Source: Lysinibacillus agricola (GTDB taxonomy: Bacteria > Bacillota > Bacilli > Bacillales_A > Planococcaceae). Taken from it: a DNA stretch of 64,000 nucleotides. Below the pieces are notes generated by a model. The model saw only the letters and a list, made by a program, of their open reading frames with translations. It had not been told where the DNA came from and did not search any database. Location: the NCBI RefSeq assembly GCF_016638705.1, contig NZ_CP067341.1:3227501-3291500 (forward strand). Reading direction: 5' to 3'. Position numbers and translations under genes: made by a program. Below are positions 8,168 to 17,040 of this stretch, one piece after another (position 1 is the stretch's first letter; the number at the start of each line of letters is the position of its first letter).

Positions 8168-11100
8168 CTAATGCGTGAGCAATCGAATCGTTTTTGTACG
8201 ACTAATTGGAACTGCTGAATCGTGCTCGACGACGACAACAGTTGAAAATTTATTATAATAATGGTCATCATGTGCCTTAGGAGATAAAATAATAAGCTTG
8301 CGTTGTAATTCGTTTACATATAAATCAAACACTTTTTCTTTCCGCTCCTCATCTAATGCACTATCAAACTCATCTAGGACGATGAAGCTCGGTGAAGTAT
8401 TTAAATTTTGTAGCAAAGCTAGTGCAAATAATAGTGAGCTTAATGATTCTTCTCCGCCTGACACACCTTTTCCAAGCTTACCATGTCTGGCCTTTGTGCC
8501 AACATCTTCTAAACGGCCACTATGACCTATTTTCCGTGCTTTAATATACAATTTAAAAATCGTACGACCTTTTTTATCTTCAAAACGTTCATATTCAATT
8601 TTTCCTTCAAATTGGAATTCATCCATATATTTCGAAAATAAATTATTAATTTTAAGAACATTCATATTGATGGTCGTTTCAAGACGATTCTCATTTTCTA
8701 ATGCTCGATTTCTGTGGATTTCTAAGTATTCCTGTGTTTGATCTACTGTCTCTTTTTTTATGTCAAAGTCATCTTTTACCGCAATATAATTACGCTCCGC
8801 CTCTGGATTCACTTTTTCAGCTCGCGCATTCTCAAAGTTGATACGGGCTGTGGTATTATCATTTTTCAGCTTTGTCACAGTGCTATTTATTACTAGAGGC
8901 ACTTCTTGTACTTCAGCAAAAATATCTGGAATAATTGTTGCTAGCTCTTCCAAACAAAGTTGTTCTTGCAAAATAGAGGCCTCTGCCACTTCGAATTCTT
9001 CCTGATATTTGACAAGCATCTTTTTCGTACCTTGCACATCATTTTCCGCATCTGTTAAATCACGCTTAAGCGATCGAATATCACTTTCCTTCTGTCTACA
9101 AACATCATGAAGCTTGTAGCTCTCTTCCTTCAATTGGTTAACTGTGCTATTTGATTCATCAATAGTACGATTCATTTCTGTTAACTCTGATTTCGTTTTA
9201 GCAAGCTGTTCTTGCACTTTCTTTAAAGCCCCAAGCTGTTCATAAATACCTAGCTCGGCTTTTAGTTTTTCTAATTCAAATTGGATGGCTATTTTTTTCT
9301 CTTGCTCGTTTTGTAGAGCTGTTGTCATCTGGATTTCTTGCTTCTGAAGCGCTACAAACTGCTCGTCCAGCTTTGCTTTGTACTGTAGCTTATGATGCTT
9401 AAATTCGGCATCTACAACACTTGCTTCTGCCTTCTGCACATCCTTAATAATACTATTTAGCTTTTGCAAGTTGAGTTGATTTTCTTTAAATTGTGTTGTC
9501 GCTGCTGTTAACTGCACTTCAAGCTGCGTTCTTTGCTTGCGCATTTTGTGTAACTGCTCTGTCAGCATTTTATCATTTAAAATAACTGTATTTTTTTCTT
9601 GTGCACCTCGATAGCCACTCTCGTCTACTAATAAATCGCCTTCGATTTTAGGTGCTTGCATGTCGAAAAATTGCTGCACCCACCATAATGCTTTTACGGC
9701 AAAATTTTGTTCTGTTTCCGATAATCCTTGTCGAACAACTAATTTTTGCGCTGGTAAACTAGTGGTGAAGCGCTCTGGTACAATTGAACGCAATGACACA
9801 TGATACACATCATTGAACGCTACTTTCACTTTTGCATCATAGAAAATGGTATATTTAATTGAATTTAAACGATTTTCATGCTCTATTGTGGCACCTTCTG
9901 CTAACGTCACTAAGTCTCGGAATGTATAAGCCGGGATATCTCGTTGCTTGAATTGTTGTAAGCCCGCTAATTGACGAGCAGAATATATTTGATTGTTTTC
10001 ACGTTGGGTAATTTCAATTGTTGTATTTTCAAGTGCCTGCTCTAACGAAACTTTTTTCTTATAATAATCCTGAATTTGCTGTTCAAGATGTGTAATTTTT
10101 TGTTGTACTTGGTGAGCACTCGTATGCTCTGCTAGGAGTGCGATTGCTTCCTGTTCCGCTTTTTCGATTTCCTCTAGCTCCCATTTAAGGGTTAAACGAT
10201 TTTCATTAAGCTCATCCTTTTGCACAGTCAAATTTATTAATTGCTGCTGTAATTGTTTATATTGCCGTTCAATTATAGCTAGTTTTTGCTGTGCATCATT
10301 GAAATTCGCTTTTGTTACATCCTCTGTAAAACGAAGCTGTTTACGCTGTTCTTCTGTATGAACAAGCTGCGCCTTTAATTCCTGCTCTGTCGCAATCAGA
10401 GTCTCTCGTTTCTTGAATAACTGCTCAAGCAATGTTGACTTTGAACGCTTTTCCTCGTCCATTTTCAGTTGCTTTTTATGAAGCTCTTGTAATAGGAGCT
10501 TTGCTTTTTCGATTTGTTTCTTTATTTGTATTATTTTTTCTTCTGTATCTTGATGAATGTCTGTGTGCTTCTTTTGTTTTTCTTTAAGTTCTTGCTTTTG
10601 ATTGTTGTATAATTGGACTAGTGTCATGGTATAGAGGATATGTGCTTTTCCTGCATCATATAAACGAGCCTTATTATTTTTCAAACGATCAAATTCTTCT
10701 TTTGCTAATTTCAAATTAAATTCAGCCTGCTTAACAACTGTCTTTGCAGCTGCCAATTCTTGTTCCAACTCTTTAACACCTTCAATTGCCGTTTCCCACG
10801 ATTGCTGAATTTCAGTAATATTATGCATTTCACTAAATCGACGAAAACGCTCTTCGGGCGCCATCACAGCAAACTGATTCACTTCTTGCTGATACCAAAT
10901 TAAATAAAATAAATCTGAATCAATTTTATATTTAAACTGTAAATCTTCTTTATATGTTGTAAAATTACGTTGGTTTACATCACCTGAACGATAAATATCA
11001 CTGACCGTCAATGCATCCTCTGTTTCTCCTGTTAGGACTTGATATTCACGCTGTAATGCGCCTCGATTTGCATCCTGCTCAATCACTAAACGAAATGAAA

Positions 11101-11374
11101 CAAAAGGTGCTGCGTCAATCCGAGAAGGCCCTTCATTTTTAAAGGTTAGCTCCGCCATCGCTTTCCATTTTTGATTACTTGGTAAATTATTAGAACGCAA
11201 GCCCTCTAAATCGATTTTTGACGAATATAGTACCGCTCCCATGCAAAATGAAATAGTTGATTTTCCTGTTCCATTTGGTCCGGTGATTAGAATATGATCA
11301 TCAGCTTCACCAAACACGATGCGCGTCGGTTTATAGTCACGTATACCACTAAACTGCAGACGATAGGGAATCAT
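8168..11374 (-). CDS. jetC: Wadjet protein JetC, SMC/MukB-like ATPase
   Basis: A 1068-residue SMC-type protein and the motor of the Wadjet plasmid-defence complex, which extrudes and cleaves small circular DNA. Walker A is GPNGTGKST (about 33-41). Long heptad coiled coils (about 190-460 and 600-920) flank a globular hinge-like region with IKYTIFYDAKVKVAF and ALWWVQQFFD. The ABC signature is KGVSGGEESLSSLLFALALL and Walker B is FIVLDEFDSALDEE near the C-terminus. The start ATG overlaps the jetB stop by 4 bp (ATGA), so translation is coupled. Last gene of the operon. Confidence 0.93.
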   Translation of the reverse strand: MIPYRLQFSGIRDYKPTRIVFGEADDHILITGPNGTGKSTISFCMGAVLYSSKIDLEGLRSNNLPSNQKWKAMAELTFKNEGPSRIDAAPFVSFRLVIEQDANRGALQREYQVLTGETEDALTVSDIYRSGDVNQRNFTTYKEDLQFKYKIDSDLFYLIWYQQEVNQFAVMAPEERFRRFSEMHNITEIQQSWETAIEGVKELEQELAAAKTVVKQAEFNLKLAKEEFDRLKNNKARLYDAGKAHILYTMTLVQLYNNQKQELKEKQKKHTDIHQDTEEKIIQIKKQIEKAKLLLQELHKKQLKMDEEKRSKSTLLEQLFKKRETLIATEQELKAQLVHTEEQRKQLRFTEDVTKANFNDAQQKLAIIERQYKQLQQQLINLTVQKDELNENRLTLKWELEEIEKAEQEAIALLAEHTSAHQVQQKITHLEQQIQDYYKKKVSLEQALENTTIEITQRENNQIYSARQLAGLQQFKQRDIPAYTFRDLVTLAEGATIEHENRLNSIKYTIFYDAKVKVAFNDVYHVSLRSIVPERFTTSLPAQKLVVRQGLSETEQNFAVKALWWVQQFFDMQAPKIEGDLLVDESGYRGAQEKNTVILNDKMLTEQLHKMRKQRTQLEVQLTAATTQFKENQLNLQKLNSIIKDVQKAEASVVDAEFKHHKLQYKAKLDEQFVALQKQEIQMTTALQNEQEKKIAIQFELEKLKAELGIYEQLGALKKVQEQLAKTKSELTEMNRTIDESNSTVNQLKEESYKLHDVCRQKESDIRSLKRDLTDAENDVQGTKKMLVKYQEEFEVAEASILQEQLCLEELATIIPDIFAEVQEVPLVINSTVTKLKNDNTTARINFENARAEKVNPEAERNYIAVKDDFDIKKETVDQTQEYLEIHRNRALENENRLETTINMNVLKINNLFSKYMDEFQFEGKIEYERFEDKKGRTIFKLYIKARKIGHSGRLEDVGTKARHGKLGKGVSGGEESLSSLLFALALLQNLNTSPSFIVLDEFDSALDEERKEKVFDLYVNELQRKLIILSPKAHDDHYYNKFSTVVVVEHDSAVPISRTKTIRLLTH

Positions 11375-12051
11375 AGTGCATCCTCCCGAATATACAGATT
11401 ATAGCGTTTGAAAAATTTCAATACTTCTTCTTTATTCAACTGAGTGGATTGAGCAAATTCGGCTGTTCTTCGTAAAAACGAGTCGGAAAATATATGAACA
11501 CCAATCGCTGTTAACGAGTAAGCTTTTTCATTTTTTGAAATTTCATTTTCTTCTACTGCACCGATTTTTTTCAGTTGGTCGATATTTTTCAGTAATTTAG
11601 CACTCGCATTTAACAGCTCATGTCCAAAATCTGTTAATATTTGCTGTACTAATGTATATTCATGATTTAGTACTTCCTGCTGATAAAACATATACAGTAA
11701 AATGGCAAGTGCCTCTTTGCTTAATGTCGACTTTGCATCCTTTGCAGAAACTCGCATCATAACGATCACACGTGTTCTTTTTTCATCATAAATTACACGA
11801 AAATAGCGATGCACTGCTGCATTTACACGTTCAATAAAAGAATAGAAAGCCTTGTCATCATTTTTTATGTTTAATAGCTTTTCCAGATCCTTGCGTCTTA
11901 AACCATAATTACTGCCTAGTACACTTGCAGAGGATGAAAATAATAACTGCATGAATGCTAGCTCTTCCTCCGCCGATAAGTAGGCACGTAAATTACTCAT
12001 TGTCGCGAGTTGTGCGTTTATGTCGTTGTAATGTAAATCGTCTGTCGTCAT
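11371..12051 (-). CDS. jetB: Wadjet protein JetB (MukE-like, DUF4194)
   Basis: 226 residues, winged-helix rich, of the kite-subunit type that links the kleisin JetA to the JetC SMC heads. Position and size match JetB: LRRKDLEKLLNIKNDDKAFYSF, then a block with RVIYDEKRTRVIVMMRV and KEALAILLYMFYQQEVL. The start is set at 12051 because GGGAGTGG precedes it, overlapping jetA by 59 bp; an internal ATG at 12000 (MSNLRAYLS) is the alternative but has no clear ribosome binding site. Overlaps jetC by 4 bp. Confidence 0.88.
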   Translation of the reverse strand: MTTDDLHYNDINAQLATMSNLRAYLSAEEELAFMQLLFSSSASVLGSNYGLRRKDLEKLLNIKNDDKAFYSFIERVNAAVHRYFRVIYDEKRTRVIVMMRVSAKDAKSTLSKEALAILLYMFYQQEVLNHEYTLVQQILTDFGHELLNASAKLLKNIDQLKKIGAVEENEISKNEKAYSLTAIGVHIFSDSFLRRTAEFAQSTQLNKEEVLKFFKRYNLYIREDAL

Positions 12052-13417
12052 CTTCTACCCACTCCCATCGTTTATCGAATTGTTTTGTGTCCAATACTTC
12101 CTTCATATTTACCTTTTGCTTACTCGTTAAAGCTGATACAGCTAGAAGGGAACGAATTGCATCTCCCCATTCCGCAGAGCTTGATTCAATCATCACTTCC
12201 TCTAGCTCACTTTCACCGTGTACGTCTAAGTAATGTTCGATGATATCCGTATTAATAACTGCCTTCGTCATTTGCCAAGCTGCATCATCAAACAATTGTT
12301 GAACAGATTCACCTTCAACAATTGTTTCTTCAAAATCGATTTCCGCCTCAGTCTCAATTGGATCATTCACTTTTGGTTCATAGGTTTCTAAATAGTGAAT
12401 AGCATCATCAATATCTTGCCCACCTATTGGAGCAGCAAATTTAATTGGCATCCAAATACCGTCAAGTTCCTCGTCCTCATACTGTGCCTGTTCCATAAAA
12501 CTAAATAAATCATACGCATTTGGGATATTTGAATCGATTGGTGGGTTATACATATTTACTATAAATGTACGTATCTTTTCTGGTGAAATCGAATCAGAGA
12601 GAGGCGTATCCTGCATCGTTACAAAGCGAATATATTTCGTAAGCATTCCTAGACTAAGCGCTGTTCCCTTTGATAAAACAGCTGTCCCACGTTGTACTAA
12701 TTCACTCATTACTAAGCTCTCTTCTACTGTTCGGAACTGACTAAGTCGCTCTTGCATTTTTATTTCAAGTTCCTGCATTAGCTGATGGATAATTTCAAGC
12801 TGTGGCAAAGCATTTCGATCTGCAAAAAATTCTAATTGACGAAGTTCCAGTTTTTGAATAGCATCTTCAACATTGTGAATCATAGATGCAATTTTATTGC
12901 CTCCTGAAATGCCATTATCATCATAGGCTGCACTGAGCTCCGCATCTCGTCGTGCTTGGAAGAGTGAACGCCCAATATCATCCTGTAAATAATAAGCTAA
13001 TGAATCGTTCGCAAGTCGAATAAGTGCATCCATCATCCGTTTACCACGGTCTAATAATTTTATTTGACGCGTTTGCTTTGTGAGCCAGCTATTACGTGAC
13101 AAAATGTAAATTAAGTGTTCAAGTTGTTTAATGGTTGGTGGGGCATCATCAATATATGTATTGCGATAGCGATAATACAGCATTTCTGTATCCTCAATCA
13201 CGCCTGCTAACCCTAAAGACTCTTCATATAAAAGCTGAATCGTATTCAGAAACCGTAAAATTTCAAGTGGTGATTCATAAATTTGCTGGCTCCCTAACTC
13301 GTTTAATACTCCAGCCAATGATGCAATATCACGCATTGATGTTTTAAGCTCAGCTGTGTTTGATTCAACATTAAAAATAGAGATTGGCGCACGCTTTACT
13401 GTATCCATTTCATCCAT
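11993..13417 (-). CDS. jetA: Wadjet protein JetA (kleisin, DUF3375/MukF-like)
   Basis: 474 residues, mostly helical. MRDIASLAGVLNELGS and IYESPLEILRFLNTIQLLYE form the N-terminal winged-helix region. Long helices follow (MIHNVEDAIQKLELRQLEFF; RLSQFRTVEESLVMSELVQR), then an acidic linker (TEAEIDFEETIVEGE) and a C-terminal segment binding the SMC head in this family. AGGAGATGTAGAACA precedes the ATG. It overlaps jetD by 22 bp and jetB by up to 59 bp, a tightly coupled operon. Confidence 0.88.
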   Translation of the reverse strand: MDEMDTVKRAPISIFNVESNTAELKTSMRDIASLAGVLNELGSQQIYESPLEILRFLNTIQLLYEESLGLAGVIEDTEMLYYRYRNTYIDDAPPTIKQLEHLIYILSRNSWLTKQTRQIKLLDRGKRMMDALIRLANDSLAYYLQDDIGRSLFQARRDAELSAAYDDNGISGGNKIASMIHNVEDAIQKLELRQLEFFADRNALPQLEIIHQLMQELEIKMQERLSQFRTVEESLVMSELVQRGTAVLSKGTALSLGMLTKYIRFVTMQDTPLSDSISPEKIRTFIVNMYNPPIDSNIPNAYDLFSFMEQAQYEDEELDGIWMPIKFAAPIGGQDIDDAIHYLETYEPKVNDPIETEAEIDFEETIVEGESVQQLFDDAAWQMTKAVINTDIIEHYLDVHGESELEEVMIESSSAEWGDAIRSLLAVSALTSKQKVNMKEVLDTKQFDKRWEWVEDDDRRFTLQRHKRTTRDNE

Positions 13418-14634
13418 TGTTCTACATCTCCTAATTGCTGCTCTTGTTCGTGCTCAGCTATTTCAAGTTCGCCAAGTAGCCATTTTTTATAGGCTTCGAT
13501 ATCAGAAAAAGTCCGATTGTCCCTAGCAATGATTTTATACGGTGTATTAATCATTTGTACTGCATGCTTAGCTATTGTTAAGCCTGCAACATCAAAATCT
13601 GTCCAAATAATTACTGTTTGTGTGGTGACTAGTTGACGAATCAACATTTTATGCGCAGATCTTATTTGACCATCTAAGCATAAAATAAAGGCATTTGTAC
13701 ACTGTAAAAAGCTAGTTTCCTTCGCCATTCGTGTGAGGATTGCCCTATTTTCAACAAGCCAAATAATACTAGCCTCCGTTTTATATGTATCCTTTAAAAT
13801 AGCATCATCGGTTAATGCATGAATAACACCTTGTTGATATTGGCTAAATGTCCCCGTTAACTCACCTGCAAAAAAGACTGGTGTAATTTTCCCTAAACTA
13901 ATTAAACCGCAATCGCTTGTTTGAATAGAGAAAACACGTTCTAGCTCTTCAATAAATTCTTTTTGCTCACGGTCGAAAACTTTTGAGCCACCAATCTTAT
14001 CAAAAAGCGTTGCACCTATTTCTTTAAAATCAAACAGTACGCCTTTATTTGCCAATTGGAAAAAGCCGATTGAAAAATGTAAAAAACGTAATCGTTTTTC
14101 AATCGACCAATGGGACAATAACTGTGTCGTATGTGTTAATTTTTCAATGGGCATTGCTACAAGTTCATTTAATTGTTGTACAACTTGTTGAAGTTCTTCT
14201 ATTGGCTGTATGTCCGCACTTTTTTGTAACTGCAATGCATAATTTTCTAACTTTTGCGTCTGCTGCTCGTTCTGTGCATCAAAATAGTACTTTAAACTTG
14301 GTCCAATCCGGTAATGGATTGCTTTTGCGGTACGTCCATCTTGCGCGAAAACAATTTCCTCTATAATCCAGCCTTCCGTAATCCAGCTCTGAATTGTAGA
14401 AAAATCTTCTGACAGTTTCCGCTTTGCATTTTTTGTGAATTTATAGTTCAATAGCCCTTGCGGCGGCATTGTTTTTGTTAGTTGACCAACCTTTAAAAAC
14501 GATACATTGCGGTATGTTCGTGCAGTTTGTTTCGCTACCGTATACTGCTTAATTGTATCGGTAATATATTTTGGAGGTACTTCAAGGTGCTCCCTATTTT
14601 TGACAAAATTAGAAGCCAAAAATTGTTCTATCAT
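13396..14634 (-). CDS. jetD: Wadjet protein JetD (DUF3322/DUF2220, toprim nuclease)
   Basis: 412 residues. The C-terminal toprim-like centre is IIWTDFDVAGLTIAKHA (about 342-358) with the paired acidic residues of DFD; an upstream glutamate in AGELTGTFSQYQQG-like context may complete it. JetD is the nuclease subunit that cuts plasmid DNA trapped by JetABC. The N-terminus (FLASNFVKNREHLEVPPKY) matches the DNA-binding arm region. First gene of the operon, starting at ATG 14634 after AAAGGGTG. Here jetD leads, whereas the first-described operons are listed as A-B-C-D. Confidence 0.88.
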   Translation of the reverse strand: MIEQFLASNFVKNREHLEVPPKYITDTIKQYTVAKQTARTYRNVSFLKVGQLTKTMPPQGLLNYKFTKNAKRKLSEDFSTIQSWITEGWIIEEIVFAQDGRTAKAIHYRIGPSLKYYFDAQNEQQTQKLENYALQLQKSADIQPIEELQQVVQQLNELVAMPIEKLTHTTQLLSHWSIEKRLRFLHFSIGFFQLANKGVLFDFKEIGATLFDKIGGSKVFDREQKEFIEELERVFSIQTSDCGLISLGKITPVFFAGELTGTFSQYQQGVIHALTDDAILKDTYKTEASIIWLVENRAILTRMAKETSFLQCTNAFILCLDGQIRSAHKMLIRQLVTTQTVIIWTDFDVAGLTIAKHAVQMINTPYKIIARDNRTFSDIEAYKKWLLGELEIAEHEQEQQLGDVEQWMKWIQ

Positions 14635-14657
14635 ACTACCACACCCTTTCTCCCTCC

Positions 14658-14690
14658 ATTATACAAAACTTGTTTTTTGAATGCAGTATA
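14658..14690 (-). promoter_or_regulatory. Candidate promoter for the jetDABC operon
   Basis: A perfect TATAAT (14663 down to 14658) lies 24 bp before the jetD start with GGAGGGAGAAAGG between. The -35 box at 17-bp spacing (TGCATT) is weak. A nearby palindrome GTATATATAC might bind a regulator. Medium-weak call. Confidence 0.45.
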
Positions 14691-14762
14691 TATACTTTAC
14701 CTATATAAGGAAGTAAGGGTTACACCTCATCTAAATAATCTGCTAAAACGTATCATAAAAAA

Positions 14763-14801
14763 ACTACATCATCCATCAGGCAATCTGATTTCTGACGTAG
14801 T
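14763..14801 (-). terminator. Terminator after rplY/ctc
   Basis: Read on the minus strand: ACTACGTCA pairs with TGATGTAGT (one G-U pair), followed by seven T. It lies 11 bp after the L25 stop codon. Confidence 0.75.
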
Positions 14802-14811
14802 CTTTTTCTTT

Positions 14812-15438
14812 TTAAGCTTCCTCTGTATTTTTCCCAGTACCCCCGATTACTTCAGGGGTCCCATCCACTGTGTCTTCCTGCACATTTTCAGCGGCAGGAG
14901 GTGTAATCGTCACCAATGTATAGTCATCTTCCTGTAATATTTCAAAGGAAAACTTTTCGCGAATATCTCCTACATAAAGTGATGTCCCGATGGCTACATC
15001 AGTCACATCCACCTCTATTGTTTCAGGGATTTCAGATGGATTTACTTTTATTCGAACTTCACGATTAGGCTGTAATAGGAATCCACCATCGGCAACTCCA
15101 ATAGCATTACCACTAACCGTTACTGGAATATCGACCTCTAGTTCCTCTGACATATTAATGGATTTAAAATCTACATGCTTAACATTGCCCTTTAGCGCAC
15201 AGCGTTGTACTTCTGTTAGTACTGCGTTTATCCGCTTACCGTCAACATCTAATTGAAAAACACTTTTATGACCGAATTCAGATAACATTTTTGCAAATTG
15301 TCTGGCATTTAGTGATACCGCCGTTGACTCCATTTGATAGCCATAAACGACGCCTGGTATAGCACCCTTCTGTCTGAGTTGAGTTAATGATGAATGACGC
15401 CCTTTATCGCGTTTTTTTACAGTTAAAACAGTATTCAT
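14812..15438 (-). CDS. rplY: 50S ribosomal protein L25 / general stress protein Ctc
   Basis: About 208 residues: the N-terminal L25 5S-rRNA-binding domain (LRQKGAIPGVVYGYQ, then FQLDVDGKRINAVLTEVQR and VKHVDF) plus the longer TL5/Ctc C-terminal beta domain (EELEVDIPVTVSGNAIGV, EIPETIEVDVTDVAIGTSLYV), ending in an acidic tail. The start is ATG 15438 (MNTVLTVKK) because AAAGGGG is 8 nt upstream; an in-frame ATG at 15471 lies before that site. In Bacillus this gene is sigma-B controlled; I did not find a convincing sigma-B promoter. Confidence 0.93.
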   Translation of the reverse strand: MNTVLTVKKRDKGRHSSLTQLRQKGAIPGVVYGYQMESTAVSLNARQFAKMLSEFGHKSVFQLDVDGKRINAVLTEVQRCALKGNVKHVDFKSINMSEELEVDIPVTVSGNAIGVADGGFLLQPNREVRIKVNPSEIPETIEVDVTDVAIGTSLYVGDIREKFSFEILQEDDYTLVTITPPAAENVQEDTVDGTPEVIGGTGKNTEEA

Positions 15439-15439
15439 C

Positions 15440-15755
15440 GTATTTTCCCCTTTCATGGAAACTAGTCTCATAAAAGGTTTTTGCCCGTTCTATAAATTTT
15501 TATACATTTTATTAAAATACTGATCTCCGGCTACATCTTTTGTTTCTTCATTAAATGTGGGTTGAAGCACAATGTGGAGCTTTCTCAATATGTACATAGT
15601 TGGTTGGCTCTTAATAGGCATGTGCCTGCATTGGAATGGCCAATGATATGCCTATCAATCCTGCCGATACAGCCTTTGAGATTTTCCCCTTCCTCTCGTT
15701 TCTCCCTTCTTAACTAAGTTAAATATCGTATTTTTAGAGAATTGTTCTATCTAAA
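15440..15755. other. Intergenic stretch with a possible signal-peptide gene remnant
   Basis: No complete gene seen. On the minus strand around 15705-15620 a frame reads KISKAVSAGLIGISLAIPMQ then AHAY and stop, preceded by GTTAAGAAGGGAGAAACG. It looks like the end of a secretion signal (n-region lysines, hydrophobic core, AHA cleavage-like end) but has no start codon in frame and stops at once. Probably decayed. Confidence 0.3.
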
Positions 15756-15803
15756 AACTACACTTCAGCCTGTTCTGGCTTACGAACAGGCTGAAGTGTA
15801 GTT
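15756..15803 (-). terminator. Strong terminator after HAD phosphatase gene
   Basis: AACTACACTTCAGCCTGTTC (15756-15775) pairs perfectly over 20 bp with 15784-15803 around an 8-nt loop. A T run follows on the minus strand. It starts 12 bp past the stop codon of the gene at 15815. Confidence 0.9.
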
Positions 15804-15814
15804 CTGACATGCAC

Positions 15815-16519
15815 TTATAGGATTGCAATTTTATTATCTAACAACAAATGTAAATCATGAAGCTTTTTAATTTCATATTGTGGTTGAATATCGCTTGTAT
15901 TTTCAATATCACGTATATTAAACCAGCATGTATCAATTCCGGCTTGTAGTCCGCCTTTTACATCCGATGTCAAGGAATCCCCAATAATTATAGTTTTATC
16001 TTTATTTATATCATCGATACGTTCAAAAACATAGTCGAAAAAGGCTGGCATTGGTTTTTGATAGCCTGTTTGTTCTGAGATAAAAATGCCTTTAAAAAAT
16101 GGAGCTAGATTTGCGTCCTCTAGTCGTTTATTTTGAGTCATTGTTTTACCATTTGACACGACATATAAATCATAATTATCGGCAAGCTGTTCGATTACTT
16201 CGTAGGCACCATCAACATAATGATGTGCTTCCTTCAAATATTTTTGAAAGACTGCTTCCAAGTACTCCCCATCTACATCTAAGCCGAATTCCTTTAACGC
16301 AACCGAAAATCGAGTGTTATGTAATGTATTTTTAGACACCTCGCCACGTTCAAAAGCACGCCACATTGACTCATTGATCTCTTTATAACGCGCAATCATC
16401 GTTGGAGTTGTTGCAATATTTTCCTGTTTAAATAAACGGTCAAGTGCTGCATTTTCTGCTAAATCAAAATCTAATAATGTGTCATCCACGTCAAACAATA
16501 ATGTTTCATACTTAGTCAT
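15815..16519 (-). CDS. HAD-family hydrolase, YjjG/YfnB-type noncanonical pyrimidine nucleotide phosphatase
   Basis: 234 residues. HAD motif I is LFDVDDTLLDFDLAE (about 8-22, nucleophile Asp in DVDDT), motif II VVSNGKT (about 120), motif III K in GYQKPMPAFF, motif IV IIIGDSLTSDVKGG. The helical cap (EINESMWRAFERGE) matches the YjjG/YfnB group, which dephosphorylates noncanonical nucleoside monophosphates for house-cleaning. Monocistronic, with a strong terminator after it. Confidence 0.9.
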   Translation of the reverse strand: MTKYETLLFDVDDTLLDFDLAENAALDRLFKQENIATTPTMIARYKEINESMWRAFERGEVSKNTLHNTRFSVALKEFGLDVDGEYLEAVFQKYLKEAHHYVDGAYEVIEQLADNYDLYVVSNGKTMTQNKRLEDANLAPFFKGIFISEQTGYQKPMPAFFDYVFERIDDINKDKTIIIGDSLTSDVKGGLQAGIDTCWFNIRDIENTSDIQPQYEIKKLHDLHLLLDNKIAIL

Positions 16520-16785
16520 GTCATTCCCTACTTTCTCTGGTGCTGTTTTACCATTTTGCTCCTTCTATCATAACGTTTTTTTTAAAAAATGACAGTAAAT
16601 ATACCTATTTCTCCAGTTTACAGAATTTTGGGAAATGTCTTACGAAGAAAGTTGTTAAATATATTTCCTTAATTGGGTAATAAAAATGATCATCTGACCT
16701 AAAAATAGCCCTTTCGACAATTTCATATTTGAAATTATTAGCGAATATGAGACAATAGAATGCTAGAAAGGAAGATGTACGAAAT

Positions 16786-17040
16786 ATGACGACCTTACAA
16801 AAAATTACGCCTGTCTTGGATCCATGGGAAGCGTACTTAGATGTTGAACAACATGGGCATATGACACTATCCAATATTGAATTTACAACAACAACACTTT
16901 GTAATATGCGCTGTGCTCACTGCGCAGTAGGTTATACATTGCAAAATAAAGACCCTGAAGCATTACCAATCGACTTGTTAACGAAGCGTTTAGATGAAAT
17001 TCCACACCTTAAAACAATCTCGATTACTGGCGGAGAACGC
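16786..17040 (+). pseudogene. yfkAB: 5' fragment of radical SAM gene yfkAB, interrupted by prophage
   Basis: Starts MTTLQKITPVLDPWEAYLDV after a GAAAGGAAG site. It contains the radical-SAM cluster motif TTLCNMRCAHCAVGY (about 37-51, three cysteines) and the SAM-binding strand SITGGE (about 80-85). Normal family members continue GGEP and for some 290 more residues; here the sequence turns into phage DNA right after GGCGGAGAA. The reading frame runs on to a phage stop at 17166 with unrelated residues. The 3' half should lie beyond the right prophage end, outside this window. Confidence 0.88.

Noticed and set aside
15438..15560. Sigma-B promoter for rplY/ctc
   Set aside because: GGGCAA appears upstream but no matching GTTT-type -35 at the right distance could be aligned with confidence.
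16605..16874. Minus-strand frame of 89 codons over the yfkAB start
   Set aside because: Antisense to a recognised gene start and its ribosome binding site; no coding features of its own.
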